48,278 nucleotides of DNA from Spartobacteria bacterium UBA5019 (GTDB lineage Bacteria > Verrucomicrobiota > Verrucomicrobiia > Chthoniobacterales > Terrimicrobiaceae). The translations under genes and the position numbers were made by a program. The notes under the pieces are model-generated. The model did no database searches. It was not told the DNA's origin and worked only from the letters and a program-made list of their open reading frames with translations. Numbering within the stretch: the stretch's first letter is position 1; every line of letters starts with the position of its first letter. Shown in pieces: positions 17,163-25,300 of this stretch. The stretch lies in assembly GCA_002396485.1 (NCBI GenBank), contig DGXZ01000067.1, forward strand, positions 6,718 to 54,995, given 5' to 3'.

Positions 17163-18100
17163 TGAAATCAACCTCCGCAACAAAGAAACGAACGCCAAAC
17201 GGTGTGCACTACCTGAATGTGAAGATGCGGGCCAGGACAGCGCAGCGGAAACGCCAGCGCTTGATTGGACAACTCTGCGCGCTTTCCCTCATCGTCACGG
17301 TGGCCTGTGGACTGATCTGGTTCGGACTCAACAAAGCTCTCGATAAATTCTTTTTCTCGAATCCCGCCTACAACCTCTGCGAACTCGAACTCGAACTCGA
17401 TGGAGTAATGACCCGCGAAGATCTTCTGGCAGAGACCGGCATTCAAGCCGACAACAACATCTTCCGCATCGACATCGCAGGCATCGATCACAAACTCCGC
17501 GAGATCCCGATGGTTGCGGATGTTTCCATCGAACGCATCATGCCGGATCGCATCGAAATCACACTCACGCGCCGGATTCCCGTTGCATGGATTTCAAAGT
17601 CTTCAGATTCCTCGGCAGATTACGATCCCAGCTCTATGTCGCTGGTGGACGACTCCGGCTTCCTGATGAAACCTCGCCTGCTTCAACAGGAATACCACCA
17701 ACTCCCGATAATCTACGGCGTGAAAGTAGAAAAAATCCAGGAAGGCAGCCTCCTCGAAGGAGATGATCTGAAGAACGCTCTGACCCTTCTGCGCGAGGCC
17801 CGAAACCAAACAAAATCCCTTCTTGTCATACGCTCACTGAACATCAGCAAAGGCTATTGCATCGATGCACTCACGGATCAGAACGCACGTGTCAAATTCG
17901 CTTCCGGAGACTTCCCCACCCAATTGATGAAACTCCAGCGCCTGCTGGAGCACTGCCGCGACACCGGCCGGGAAATTGAATCTGTGAACCTCATGGTGGC
18001 AAAAAATACGCCTGTGAAATTTGTCATGGCCGCACCGCCCGAACCTGTTTCAGACAAGCAAAAGTCGATCCCTCAAAAATCTAAACCCAAGAGAAACTGA
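17162..18100 (+). CDS. ftsQ: Cell division protein FtsQ
   Basis: FtsQ is a bitopic divisome protein that links FtsA/FtsZ-side proteins to FtsL/FtsB and the septal synthase. The 312-residue product has a basic N terminus of about 35 residues and one membrane segment at about 38-60. A POTRA-like domain follows at about 73-145, with LLAETGIQADNNIFRIDIAGI and the downstream VADVSIERIMPDRIEITLTRRIPVAW. Then comes the FtsQ C-terminal region. Sequence identity in this family is low; the POTRA pattern and the place between ddl and ftsA settle it. The start ATG 17162 overlaps the ddl stop (TGATG). The stop overlaps ftsA in the same way. Confidence 0.9.
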   Translation: MKSTSATKKRTPNGVHYLNVKMRARTAQRKRQRLIGQLCALSLIVTVACGLIWFGLNKALDKFFFSNPAYNLCELELELDGVMTREDLLAETGIQADNNIFRIDIAGIDHKLREIPMVADVSIERIMPDRIEITLTRRIPVAWISKSSDSSADYDPSSMSLVDDSGFLMKPRLLQQEYHQLPIIYGVKVEKIQEGSLLEGDDLKNALTLLREARNQTKSLLVIRSLNISKGYCIDALTDQNARVKFASGDFPTQLMKLQRLLEHCRDTGREIESVNLMVAKNTPVKFVMAAPPEPVSDKQKSIPQKSKPKRN

Positions 18101-19308
18101 TGGCCCGAGAAAAAATACATGTCGGATTGGAAATCGGAACCACCAAGGTATGCGCCGTCGTGGCGGAATGCAACCGCGACGGGGAAATGCGGATTCTGGG
18201 CGTGGGAGAGAGTCCATCGCGCGGAGTCCGAAAAGGCGAAATCGTCGATTTCAAAAATGCCACCCAGTGTGTTCACGATGCCCTGGCCGATGCCGAGGAC
18301 CGCAGCGACTACGAAATCAAAGGCGTCTGGCTGGCCATATCCGGAAGTCACATCAAGAGCTTCAACAACCGCAGCGCCGTCACACTGCCAGAGGAATCAA
18401 CCATCACGGCCAAAGAGATTGAGAGCGTCGAATTCAAAGCAAAGGAGGCGGGAATCCCCAAGGAGGATGTGATCATCCACTCGGTCATCCAGCGCTACTA
18501 TGTCGATGGACAAGAAGGCGTCATCGACCCTCATGGCATGATGGGAACAAAGCTGGAAGCAGATTTTCACATCATCCATGGTGTGACCAACCGCATTCAG
18601 AATGCGATCCGCTGCGTGCGGGAGTTCGACATTGATGTCGAGGACATCGTGGTGAACTCGGTCGCCTCCGCCCAGGTCGTTCTGGACGAGCAACAGAAGC
18701 AAGCCGGGGCGGTGCTCATCGATATCGGTGGCGGCGTCACCGACTACATCGTCTACAAGGAAGGGGCGGTTTGCCACAGCGGTGTTATCGCCATCGGCGG
18801 CGACCACATCACAAACGACCTTTGCATCGGCCTCCGCATTCCGATCGCCCGAGCTGAGAAACTCAAAATCGAGGAAGGATCGGCTATCACCGAAAACATC
18901 TCTGCGAGCGAAAAAATCACGCTCAAGAACGACACGGGATTTTCCGGCCGGGATATCGACCGCCTCATGCTGAACATGATCATTCAGGCCCGCCTTGAGG
19001 AACTCTTTGGCATTCTCCGTAAGCGCATCCAAGAGGTCGTTCCGGAACACCTCCTCGGAGCAGGCATCCTACTCACAGGCGGCTGCAGCCTTCTTCGCGG
19101 AATTCGCGAGGCGGCGGAATCGGTGTTTCCGGGAACCCCGGTTTATCTGGCCCATGCGCAAGCGGTCTCCGGTCCCATGTCGGCATTCGAAAACCCCCAA
19201 CTTTCAACATGCATCGGCGCGGCGAAATACGCCCAGGCCGTGCACGCCGAGATGCCATATGAATCACTCCTCAACCGCCTGAAGGGATTTTTCAGCGGTA
19301 GAATGTAA
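18100..19308 (+). CDS. ftsA: Cell division protein FtsA
   Basis: FtsA is an actin-like ATPase that tethers FtsZ filaments to the membrane and recruits late division proteins. The 402-residue protein shows the actin-fold phosphate-1 loop VGLEIGTTKVCAVVAE, the SHS2 region after about residue 85, the phosphate-2 loop VLIDIGGGVTDYIVYK and the adenosine motif ILLTGGCSLLRG. The last residues, LLNRLKGFFSGRM, form a plausible amphipathic membrane-targeting helix as in other FtsA proteins. ftsZ follows after seven bases, and the FtsZ here keeps its FtsA-binding tail. Confidence 0.95.
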   Translation: MAREKIHVGLEIGTTKVCAVVAECNRDGEMRILGVGESPSRGVRKGEIVDFKNATQCVHDALADAEDRSDYEIKGVWLAISGSHIKSFNNRSAVTLPEESTITAKEIESVEFKAKEAGIPKEDVIIHSVIQRYYVDGQEGVIDPHGMMGTKLEADFHIIHGVTNRIQNAIRCVREFDIDVEDIVVNSVASAQVVLDEQQKQAGAVLIDIGGGVTDYIVYKEGAVCHSGVIAIGGDHITNDLCIGLRIPIARAEKLKIEEGSAITENISASEKITLKNDTGFSGRDIDRLMLNMIIQARLEELFGILRKRIQEVVPEHLLGAGILLTGGCSLLRGIREAAESVFPGTPVYLAHAQAVSGPMSAFENPQLSTCIGAAKYAQAVHAEMPYESLLNRLKGFFSGRM

Positions 19309-19315
19309 GTTTTCT

Positions 19316-20551
19316 ATGATTACCTATCCCCGTTGGCTCGATCGCGGCACCCACAAGGAACCTGTGCTCAGACTTCTCAGCATCGGCAATGCCGGTGTGA
19401 ATATTGCGGACCGCATTGCCGTCCGAGCATCCCTTCCGCTTGAAACTGTCGCTCTGAATTCCGACCAGCAATCGCTCAACGCCTCGGTGGCATCCCGGAA
19501 AATAGCGCTCGGCCCGATGACAACGCACGGGCTTGGAGCGGGAGGTGATCCGGAGATGGGCTTGGAAGCCGCCCGCGAATCCATGAGCGAGCTGCGCCAA
19601 TCGGTCGAGGGAGCGGATGTGATTTTTCTTTGTGCCGGTCTCGGCGGCGGCACGGGCAGTGCGGTGACTCCTCAAGTCGCAGAATTGGCGCGGGCGAACG
19701 GATCGCTTGTGATTGCGGTTGTGACGATGCCGTTTCAATTTGAGGGACGCCGAAGATCGCAACAGGCGCAGGAGGCCATGCAGGGCATCTCACGCCATGC
19801 GGATGCGATCGTGCATTTTGAAAACGACCGAATGGCAGAAATCACCGCCCCTCGCACCGAGGCGGAGGAAACCTTTGCCGCATGCGACAATATTCTTTTC
19901 CAATCGGTGGCGTCCCTGACCCGCCTGATTTCGTGCCCCGGCCCGATGGCGGTGGCTGTTCCCGACCTGCTAGGCATCTTGCGCAGCGGAGGCGGTGGCT
20001 TTTTATTCGGCAGCGGCGAGGCTGATGGAGGTAACCGCGCACACGAGGCGCTCGAACAGGCGCTGCGAAGCCCTCTTCTGGACAGGGGACGCCTGCTCCA
20101 CGAGGCCAGCAAGGTGCTTGTGCACCTCTCGGGCCCCCGCTCGCTCACCTTCGCAGAAGTGGGGGCGATCATGCAGGAAATTTCCAAAAACACGTCCCAC
20201 ACATCGCTGCTCCACCTGGGAGTGAGCGTGGCGCGGGATGAATCAGCGCCTCTCATTGTCACGCTCATCGGACACTGCGGCGCAGCTGCGAGGATCGAGC
20301 CGACGGCCTCGGCGCTCAAGATAGAGCCCGTGCGGGCAACCCCTCCCGCCCTGTTCCCTGAAGAGACCATTCAATCCACCCCGAACCCACCCGCACCCGC
20401 CGAACCGAAAACAACGCCTCCCAAGGTGAAGCAGGAGGACCTGCCTCTTGAGCCAATCGCGCGCGGACGGTTTGAAAAAGTCGAGCCGACCATCGTGGAA
20501 GGCGAGGATTTGGATGTCCCGACCTTCCTTCGCCGAAAGCTCAAAAAATAG
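19316..20551 (+). CDS. ftsZ: Divergent cell division GTPase FtsZ
   Basis: FtsZ forms the tubulin-like ring that organises septation. The 411-residue product keeps LGAGGDPEMGLEAA, the tubulin signature GGGTGS at 110-115, PFQFEGRRR, FENDRM and the SPLLD region. The C-terminal peptide DVPTFLRR (about 400-407) is close to the canonical FtsA-binding tail. Two regions are unusual. The first glycine loop reads SIGNAGVN (22-29) where typical FtsZ has GVGGGGNN. The T7 loop, normally N-x-D-x-x-D, reads A212-V-A214-V-P-D217, so only the last of three catalytic acid/amide positions remains. GTP turnover may be slow or altered. A proline-rich linker spans about 345-375. No Shine-Dalgarno sequence is visible; the gene closes the dcw cluster. 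Confidence 0.93.
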   Translation: MITYPRWLDRGTHKEPVLRLLSIGNAGVNIADRIAVRASLPLETVALNSDQQSLNASVASRKIALGPMTTHGLGAGGDPEMGLEAARESMSELRQSVEGADVIFLCAGLGGGTGSAVTPQVAELARANGSLVIAVVTMPFQFEGRRRSQQAQEAMQGISRHADAIVHFENDRMAEITAPRTEAEETFAACDNILFQSVASLTRLISCPGPMAVAVPDLLGILRSGGGGFLFGSGEADGGNRAHEALEQALRSPLLDRGRLLHEASKVLVHLSGPRSLTFAEVGAIMQEISKNTSHTSLLHLGVSVARDESAPLIVTLIGHCGAAARIEPTASALKIEPVRATPPALFPEETIQSTPNPPAPAEPKTTPPKVKQEDLPLEPIARGRFEKVEPTIVEGEDLDVPTFLRRKLKK

Positions 20552-20563
20552 TCTCCGGCGGCC

Positions 20564-22411
20564 TTATTCCACCGTCACGCTCTTGGCGAGATTGCGGGGC
20601 TTGTCCACATCACAACCGAGTTCCACGGCTATGTAGTAGGCCAGAAATTGCAATGGAATGACGCTCAGGATCGGCGACAGATAGTGAGGGGCTTCGGGTA
20701 TCAAAATCACATCATCGCAGACTTTTTTCAGTGCGGTGTCGCCCTCGGTTCCGATGGCGATCACCGGGCCTTTGCGCGCTTTGACCTCCTCGATGTTGCT
20801 AATGTTTTTCTCAAAGACGGCATCCTGAGGAGCGATAAAGAGTGAGGGCGTCTCCTCGGTAATGAGTGCAATCACTCCGTGTTTGAGTTCGGCACTGGGA
20901 TAGCCCGATGCAGAGATGTAGCTAATTTCTTTCAGTTTCAAGGCACCCTCAAGGGCGATCGGGTAGTGCGCCTGGCGACCCATGAAGAGAAAATTTTTCG
21001 CCTGAGCGTATTTCTTGGCGATGGTGGCGACCTGCGTCTCCAATTCAAGCGTACGCGCCACGAGGTCGGGCAATTTTTCCATCTGAGCAATCATATCACG
21101 TCCCTCGCTGTGCGAGAGATGGCGAATGCGGCCTAAAAGAAGACCAAGGAGGGTGAAAATTGTCAGCTGCGAGGTAAAGGATTTTGTGGCGGCGACGCCG
21201 ATCTCCGGCCCCGCGTGCATGTAGACGCCGCCATCGCTTTCGCGGGCGATCGTGCTGGCGACATTGTTACAAATTCCAAGCGTGCGATGTCCTTTGCGCT
21301 GGCTCTCTCGCAGAGCGGCAAGCGTGTCCGCGGTTTCCCCGCTTTGGCTTATGACAAAAGCGAGCGTGTCGCACTGGAGGGGGATATTGCGGTAGCGGAA
21401 CTCGCTGGCGAACTCACACTCCACGGGAATATGCGAAAGCGACTCGATGATGTATTCACCGGTCATGGCGGAATGGAAGGCTGTTCCACATCCCGCGAGC
21501 ACAATGCGATCCACTGCGCGCAGCTCGGAGTTCGTCATATTGAGCCCACCGAGTTTGGCCGTAGCCTCTTCGAGTGAAAGCCGCCCACGCATGGCATCAC
21601 GAACGGTATTCGGTTGCTCATGGATTTCCTTGAGCATGTAGTGCGGGTATTTCCCTTTGTCCACCGACGAAGCATCGAACTCGACCCGGCTGATCTGAAA
21701 GCCCGCTCCTCCGCCAGAGACTGTGGTAATCTCAAATCCCCCAGACTGAATCGCGACGATCTCGTAGTCGTTGAGGTAGACCACATCACGGGTGTGGGCC
21801 ACGATTGCGCTGACATCACTGGCCAAGAAATGCTCGTCCTTGCCAATGCCCAGTACGAGAGGACTTCCACGCCGCGCGCCGACGATGACACCCGGAACAT
21901 TCGCATGTACGACCGAGATGCCATAAGTCCCGATAACCTGGCGCAGGGCAATGCGAACGGCCTCGACCAGCGAGCCTTTGTCCTGCGCAGCAGACCGGTC
22001 AAAAGCCTCGCCGACCAGATGGGCCAAGACCTCTGTATCTGTTTGCGAGTGGAATTCATGCCCCCGCTCGATGAGTTGCTCACGAAGAGTCTGGTAGTTT
22101 TCGATGACGCCATTGTGGACGAGGTAAAGACGCCCAGAGCGGTCCGAGTGGGGGTGCGCGTTTTCGCGTGTCACCGCGCCATGAGTCGCCCAGCGGGTGT
22201 GACTGATGCCGACTTGACCAGAAACGGGATTTTTTTCGATCTCCTCAGCCAGATTGGCAATACGGCCAACGGCTTTTCTGACATCAATACTCCCTGGTTG
22301 AAGCAATGCCACGCCAGCGGAGTCGTATCCACGGTATTCCAAGCGGCGCAAGCCATCGAGGAGAACAGGGAGAGCGTTTGACGGTCCTATGTAAGCTACA
22401 ATTCCACACAT
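20564..22411 (-). CDS. glmS: Glutamine--fructose-6-phosphate aminotransferase GlmS
   Basis: GlmS makes glucosamine-6-phosphate from fructose-6-phosphate and glutamine, the entry point to UDP-GlcNAc. The 615-residue protein begins MCGIVAYIG, so Cys2 (Cys1 after methionine removal) is the glutaminase nucleophile. The first half also has LRRLEYRGYDSAG, ISHTRWATHG and VHNGVIENY. The second half has two SIS sugar-isomerase domains, including SQSGETADTLAALRE, and ends DKPRNLAKSVTVE, the usual GlmS tail. The frame extends 69 residues further upstream, but that part lies in the glgC start region and would bury the required N-terminal cysteine, so ATG at 22411 is the start. It converges on ftsZ with 12 bases between. 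I see no glmS ribozyme in the 49-base gap upstream. Confidence 0.96.
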   Translation of the reverse strand: MCGIVAYIGPSNALPVLLDGLRRLEYRGYDSAGVALLQPGSIDVRKAVGRIANLAEEIEKNPVSGQVGISHTRWATHGAVTRENAHPHSDRSGRLYLVHNGVIENYQTLREQLIERGHEFHSQTDTEVLAHLVGEAFDRSAAQDKGSLVEAVRIALRQVIGTYGISVVHANVPGVIVGARRGSPLVLGIGKDEHFLASDVSAIVAHTRDVVYLNDYEIVAIQSGGFEITTVSGGGAGFQISRVEFDASSVDKGKYPHYMLKEIHEQPNTVRDAMRGRLSLEEATAKLGGLNMTNSELRAVDRIVLAGCGTAFHSAMTGEYIIESLSHIPVECEFASEFRYRNIPLQCDTLAFVISQSGETADTLAALRESQRKGHRTLGICNNVASTIARESDGGVYMHAGPEIGVAATKSFTSQLTIFTLLGLLLGRIRHLSHSEGRDMIAQMEKLPDLVARTLELETQVATIAKKYAQAKNFLFMGRQAHYPIALEGALKLKEISYISASGYPSAELKHGVIALITEETPSLFIAPQDAVFEKNISNIEEVKARKGPVIAIGTEGDTALKKVCDDVILIPEAPHYLSPILSVIPLQFLAYYIAVELGCDVDKPRNLAKSVTVE

Positions 22412-22460
22412 AAAAGCAACGTGACAAAAGGAAGGGGATGACGCAAGGATTAGCCCAGCT

Positions 22461-23756
22461 ATGACGCTCCAACCCTCCTCCTCTTTCAAGTCCGACACGC
22501 TGGCCATCATCATGGGTGGCGGTGCCGGCACACGACTCTTCCCTCTTACGAAGGAGCGCTCGAAACCTGCCGTTCCGCTCGGCGGCAAGTATCGACTGGT
22601 GGACATACCGATCAGCAACTGCCTGAACTCAGGACTGCGCGGTATTTACATCCTCACCCAGTTCAACAGCACTTCGCTCCACAGCCACATCAACGAGAGC
22701 TACAAATTCGATAACTTCACTCCCAGCTTCGTTGAGATTCTCGCCGCCCAGCAAACTCCCGAGGGCGCACGCTGGTATCAGGGCACGGCAGATGCAGTGC
22801 GGCAAAACCTGCGATACTTTCTCGAGCACCGCTGTAAATATTTTATCATCCTGAGCGGCGACCAGCTTTACCGGATGGATTACCGCGAGATGATCCGCCA
22901 ACACATCGACTCTGGAGCAGATCTCACGATTGGAACAATCCCAGTCGATCGCAAGGCGGTACCCGGATTCGGCATCATGGCAACGGACAGCGAACGGCGC
23001 ATCACACGCTTCGTTGAAAAACCCAAGGATCCGGCCGTGATCGACTCCCTGCGGATTCCTAGCGAGCTTCTGGGCCAGATCGGACATTCTCCCAACGAAG
23101 AACTCTTCCAAGCCTCGATGGGTATATATGTTTTCAACCGCGAGGCGCTCATTTCGAGCCTCGACAACGATCTCGTGGATTTTGGAAAAAACATCATTCC
23201 CGCAGCGATCGAGCATCGCAAGGTGATGGCGCACATTTTTGAAGGCTACTGGGAGGACATCGGCACGATCCGTTCATTCTTCGACGCCAACCTTGAGATG
23301 GCCGACCGGAACCCGAAGTTCAGCTTCTATGTGGCAGGAGCACCGGTTTACTCGCAACCTCTCTGCCTACCTGCCAGCGTGATTGAGAGCGCCCATTTGA
23401 AACGCGCCATGATTTCCGATGGATGCGTGCTGGGCGACGCCAAGCTCGAGCGCTGTGTGCTCGGCATTCGCAGCATCGTCGGATCCGGCACAACATTGAA
23501 AAACACGGTCATGATGGGAGCCGACCTCTACGAGTCACCCAAGGACGAGCGCCCTGCGAGAGTGCCTCCGATTGGCGTGGGAGCGAACTGCTCGATCGAG
23601 GGGGCCATCATTGACAAGAACGCCCGTATCGGCAGCGGCGTGGTGATCACTTCCAAAGCGGAATCGGAAAATTTCGACGGCGACGGGTATTACATCCGCG
23701 ACGGCATCGTGGTCGTCCCGAAAAACAGTGTCATTCCCGACGGAACTCGGATATAG
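22461..23756 (+). CDS. glgC: Glucose-1-phosphate adenylyltransferase GlgC
   Basis: GlgC makes ADP-glucose for glycogen. The 431-residue protein has the nucleotide-binding signature MGGGAGTRLFPLTKERSKPA, then GKYRLVDIPISNCLNSG, the WYQGTADAVRQNL block, LSGDQLYRMDY, FVEKPKDP and YWEDIGTI. The C-terminal part from about residue 290 reads as a left-handed beta-helix hexapeptide domain. The ISNCLNSG and GTADAVRQN wording resembles the cyanobacterial and plant type. The start has AAGGAT 15-10 bases upstream. It is divergent from glmS, and the next gene begins seven bases after its stop. Confidence 0.94.
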   Translation: MTLQPSSSFKSDTLAIIMGGGAGTRLFPLTKERSKPAVPLGGKYRLVDIPISNCLNSGLRGIYILTQFNSTSLHSHINESYKFDNFTPSFVEILAAQQTPEGARWYQGTADAVRQNLRYFLEHRCKYFIILSGDQLYRMDYREMIRQHIDSGADLTIGTIPVDRKAVPGFGIMATDSERRITRFVEKPKDPAVIDSLRIPSELLGQIGHSPNEELFQASMGIYVFNREALISSLDNDLVDFGKNIIPAAIEHRKVMAHIFEGYWEDIGTIRSFFDANLEMADRNPKFSFYVAGAPVYSQPLCLPASVIESAHLKRAMISDGCVLGDAKLERCVLGIRSIVGSGTTLKNTVMMGADLYESPKDERPARVPPIGVGANCSIEGAIIDKNARIGSGVVITSKAESENFDGDGYYIRDGIVVVPKNSVIPDGTRI

Positions 23757-23763
23757 CGCTGGG

Positions 23764-24348
23764 ATGAGGATTTTTGCACGACTGGCCCTGATTCTCCTGC
23801 CTCTTTTGCTGGCAGGATGCCGATTTGAGAACCCGCTGACGACTAACCCGTCGGAGGACTTGAACACCTGGCTTCTCGGCGAGTGGGAGCTGAAGGAAAA
23901 AGGCAGCACATCCACCGCTGTCGTGGCTCCGCTCTCACACGACCGCTACAGCGTGCATGTCTCGGTCGCTCCTAAGGGCGGAAGCGGCAAGCGCGAATAT
24001 GATTTCGAGGCGTGGTCCTCGCGGGTTGGGAATTCACTTTTCTTCACGCTGCGCAGTTTGAAAAATTCCGCAAACCTGCCGGAGGGTGCGTATGTTTTCC
24101 TGCACGCGCAGATGATTGATCAGGTCACCGTGCGCTTGCGTCCGCTCCAACTCGACTCGCCTGAGAGCGCCACCGGACTCGAACTCCGCAATGAAGTCCG
24201 TTCCCGCCTCAAGGAGGGAACCCTCTATGCCGAGGACAGCGCGAAGGACTGGAACCGCGTAGCAGAGATTTATTGGACAAAGGAAGGCGAGACCGGTCTC
24301 TTCAAGCCCCTGCGCTACGCCACCCCGCCAGCGACCAAGAAGCCTTGA
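23764..24348 (+). CDS. Putative lipoprotein of unknown function
   Basis: The 194-residue product begins with a lipoprotein signal: MRIFARLALILLPLLLAGC, with the lipobox LAGC placing the lipidated cysteine at residue 19. The mature part starts with an N-rich and S-rich stretch followed by LNTWLLGEWELKEKG. That recalls small lipoproteins that carry a WELK-type single domain, but I do not recognise a named family. The rest is soluble, with alternating hydrophobic strands. It lies seven bases after glgC and its stop overlaps the likely start of the phosphoesterase gene, so the three are probably one operon. No function can be assigned. Confidence 0.8.
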   Translation: MRIFARLALILLPLLLAGCRFENPLTTNPSEDLNTWLLGEWELKEKGSTSTAVVAPLSHDRYSVHVSVAPKGGSGKREYDFEAWSSRVGNSLFFTLRSLKNSANLPEGAYVFLHAQMIDQVTVRLRPLQLDSPESATGLELRNEVRSRLKEGTLYAEDSAKDWNRVAEIYWTKEGETGLFKPLRYATPPATKKP

Positions 24349-25295
24349 TACGTTCCGCCCAGGGAGTGTCAGCGCTCAGGAACCGCTTGGGCGATGAACT
24401 TCACGCCAAGAGGCTGAAGCGACAGCACGACAAGCTCACAAAGTTCCTGCATCAGGGACGCGGTATTTTTCGCATCGAACGCCTCCTGCCTTTCGATTTG
24501 TGGCTCTCGCGCATCTTGCATCTCACAGGCCTGAAAAAGCGGATGCGGGCGGATTTTTTGGATGTTCGTCTTGAGGAAAAAGAATGGTTTTTTCCGAATC
24601 TACCGCCGTCCTTCGAGGGATTTCGTCTACTGCATCTCACCGACCTGCACTGCGATCTGGAACCCGCACTCATGCCTGTCGTGATTGATTTGGCCCATCG
24701 AACCCCGCACGATGCGGCGGTTCTCACGGGCGACTACCGGAATGGCATGGAAGGCGACCATGGTGCCGCCACGAAAGCGATGGCGGAGCTCCGCAAGGCA
24801 TTGGCGCCCGATTGCTGGGGCATCCTTGGGAATCACGATCCCTTGGAAATGGTGCAGGACCTGGAACGGGACGGGTTCGCGATCCTCCTGAACGAAACAG
24901 CGGAAATCCGGCGTGGTGGGGATTCCCTGTGGATCGCCGGAATCGACGACCCTCATTATTTTCAAACACACGATCTAGCCGGGACGCGAAAAAAAGCTCC
25001 GGCGGACGCGTTTGTGATTCTCCTCTCACACAGTCCCGAAACCTATGCCGAAGCCGCAGCGCAGGGTTTTGCACTGCAACTGAGCGGCCACACTCACGGG
25101 GGGCAAATTTGCCTGCCCGGTGGTCGGCATTTGGTCGTTCCATGCAAGTCTCCCCGCCGCTTCATCGCGGGAGCTTGGCAACATGGATCATTGAAAGGCT
25201 ACACCTCGCGTGGCACCGGTGCATGCGGCGTTGCGGCGCGCTGGAACTGCCCGCCCGAGATAACCCTGCACACGCTGCGGCGCACCACGGCGTAG
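24345..25295 (+). CDS. Metallophosphoesterase, YkuE-like
   Basis: This is a calcineurin-like metallophosphoesterase. The metal-binding motifs are all present in order: LLHLTDLHCD (DxH), VLTGDYRN (GDxx), GILGNHDPLE (GNHD), LLSHSPE and LSGHTHGGQ (GHTH). These resemble YkuE/YaeI-type enzymes; the substrate is unknown. A basic N-terminal stretch of about 70 residues precedes the domain, with no clear membrane segment. The start is unsettled: TTG 24345 overlaps the lipoprotein stop as TTGA, GTG 24366 is an alternative, and the first in-frame ATG near 24543 would leave a tight catalytic domain. It converges on the ABC permease gene five bases later. Confidence 0.85.
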   Translation: MIRSAQGVSALRNRLGDELHAKRLKRQHDKLTKFLHQGRGIFRIERLLPFDLWLSRILHLTGLKKRMRADFLDVRLEEKEWFFPNLPPSFEGFRLLHLTDLHCDLEPALMPVVIDLAHRTPHDAAVLTGDYRNGMEGDHGAATKAMAELRKALAPDCWGILGNHDPLEMVQDLERDGFAILLNETAEIRRGGDSLWIAGIDDPHYFQTHDLAGTRKKAPADAFVILLSHSPETYAEAAAQGFALQLSGHTHGGQICLPGGRHLVVPCKSPRRFIAGAWQHGSLKGYTSRGTGACGVAARWNCPPEITLHTLRRTTA

Positions 25296-25300
25296 AGGAG

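Noticed and set aside
20552..20563. A bidirectional terminator between ftsZ and glmS
   Set aside because: Only 12 bases separate the stops and no hairpin with a T-run is visible.
22412..22618. A 69-residue N-terminal extension of GlmS
   Set aside because: The reading frame stays open, but it lies over the glgC start and would bury the N-terminal cysteine that GlmS needs.
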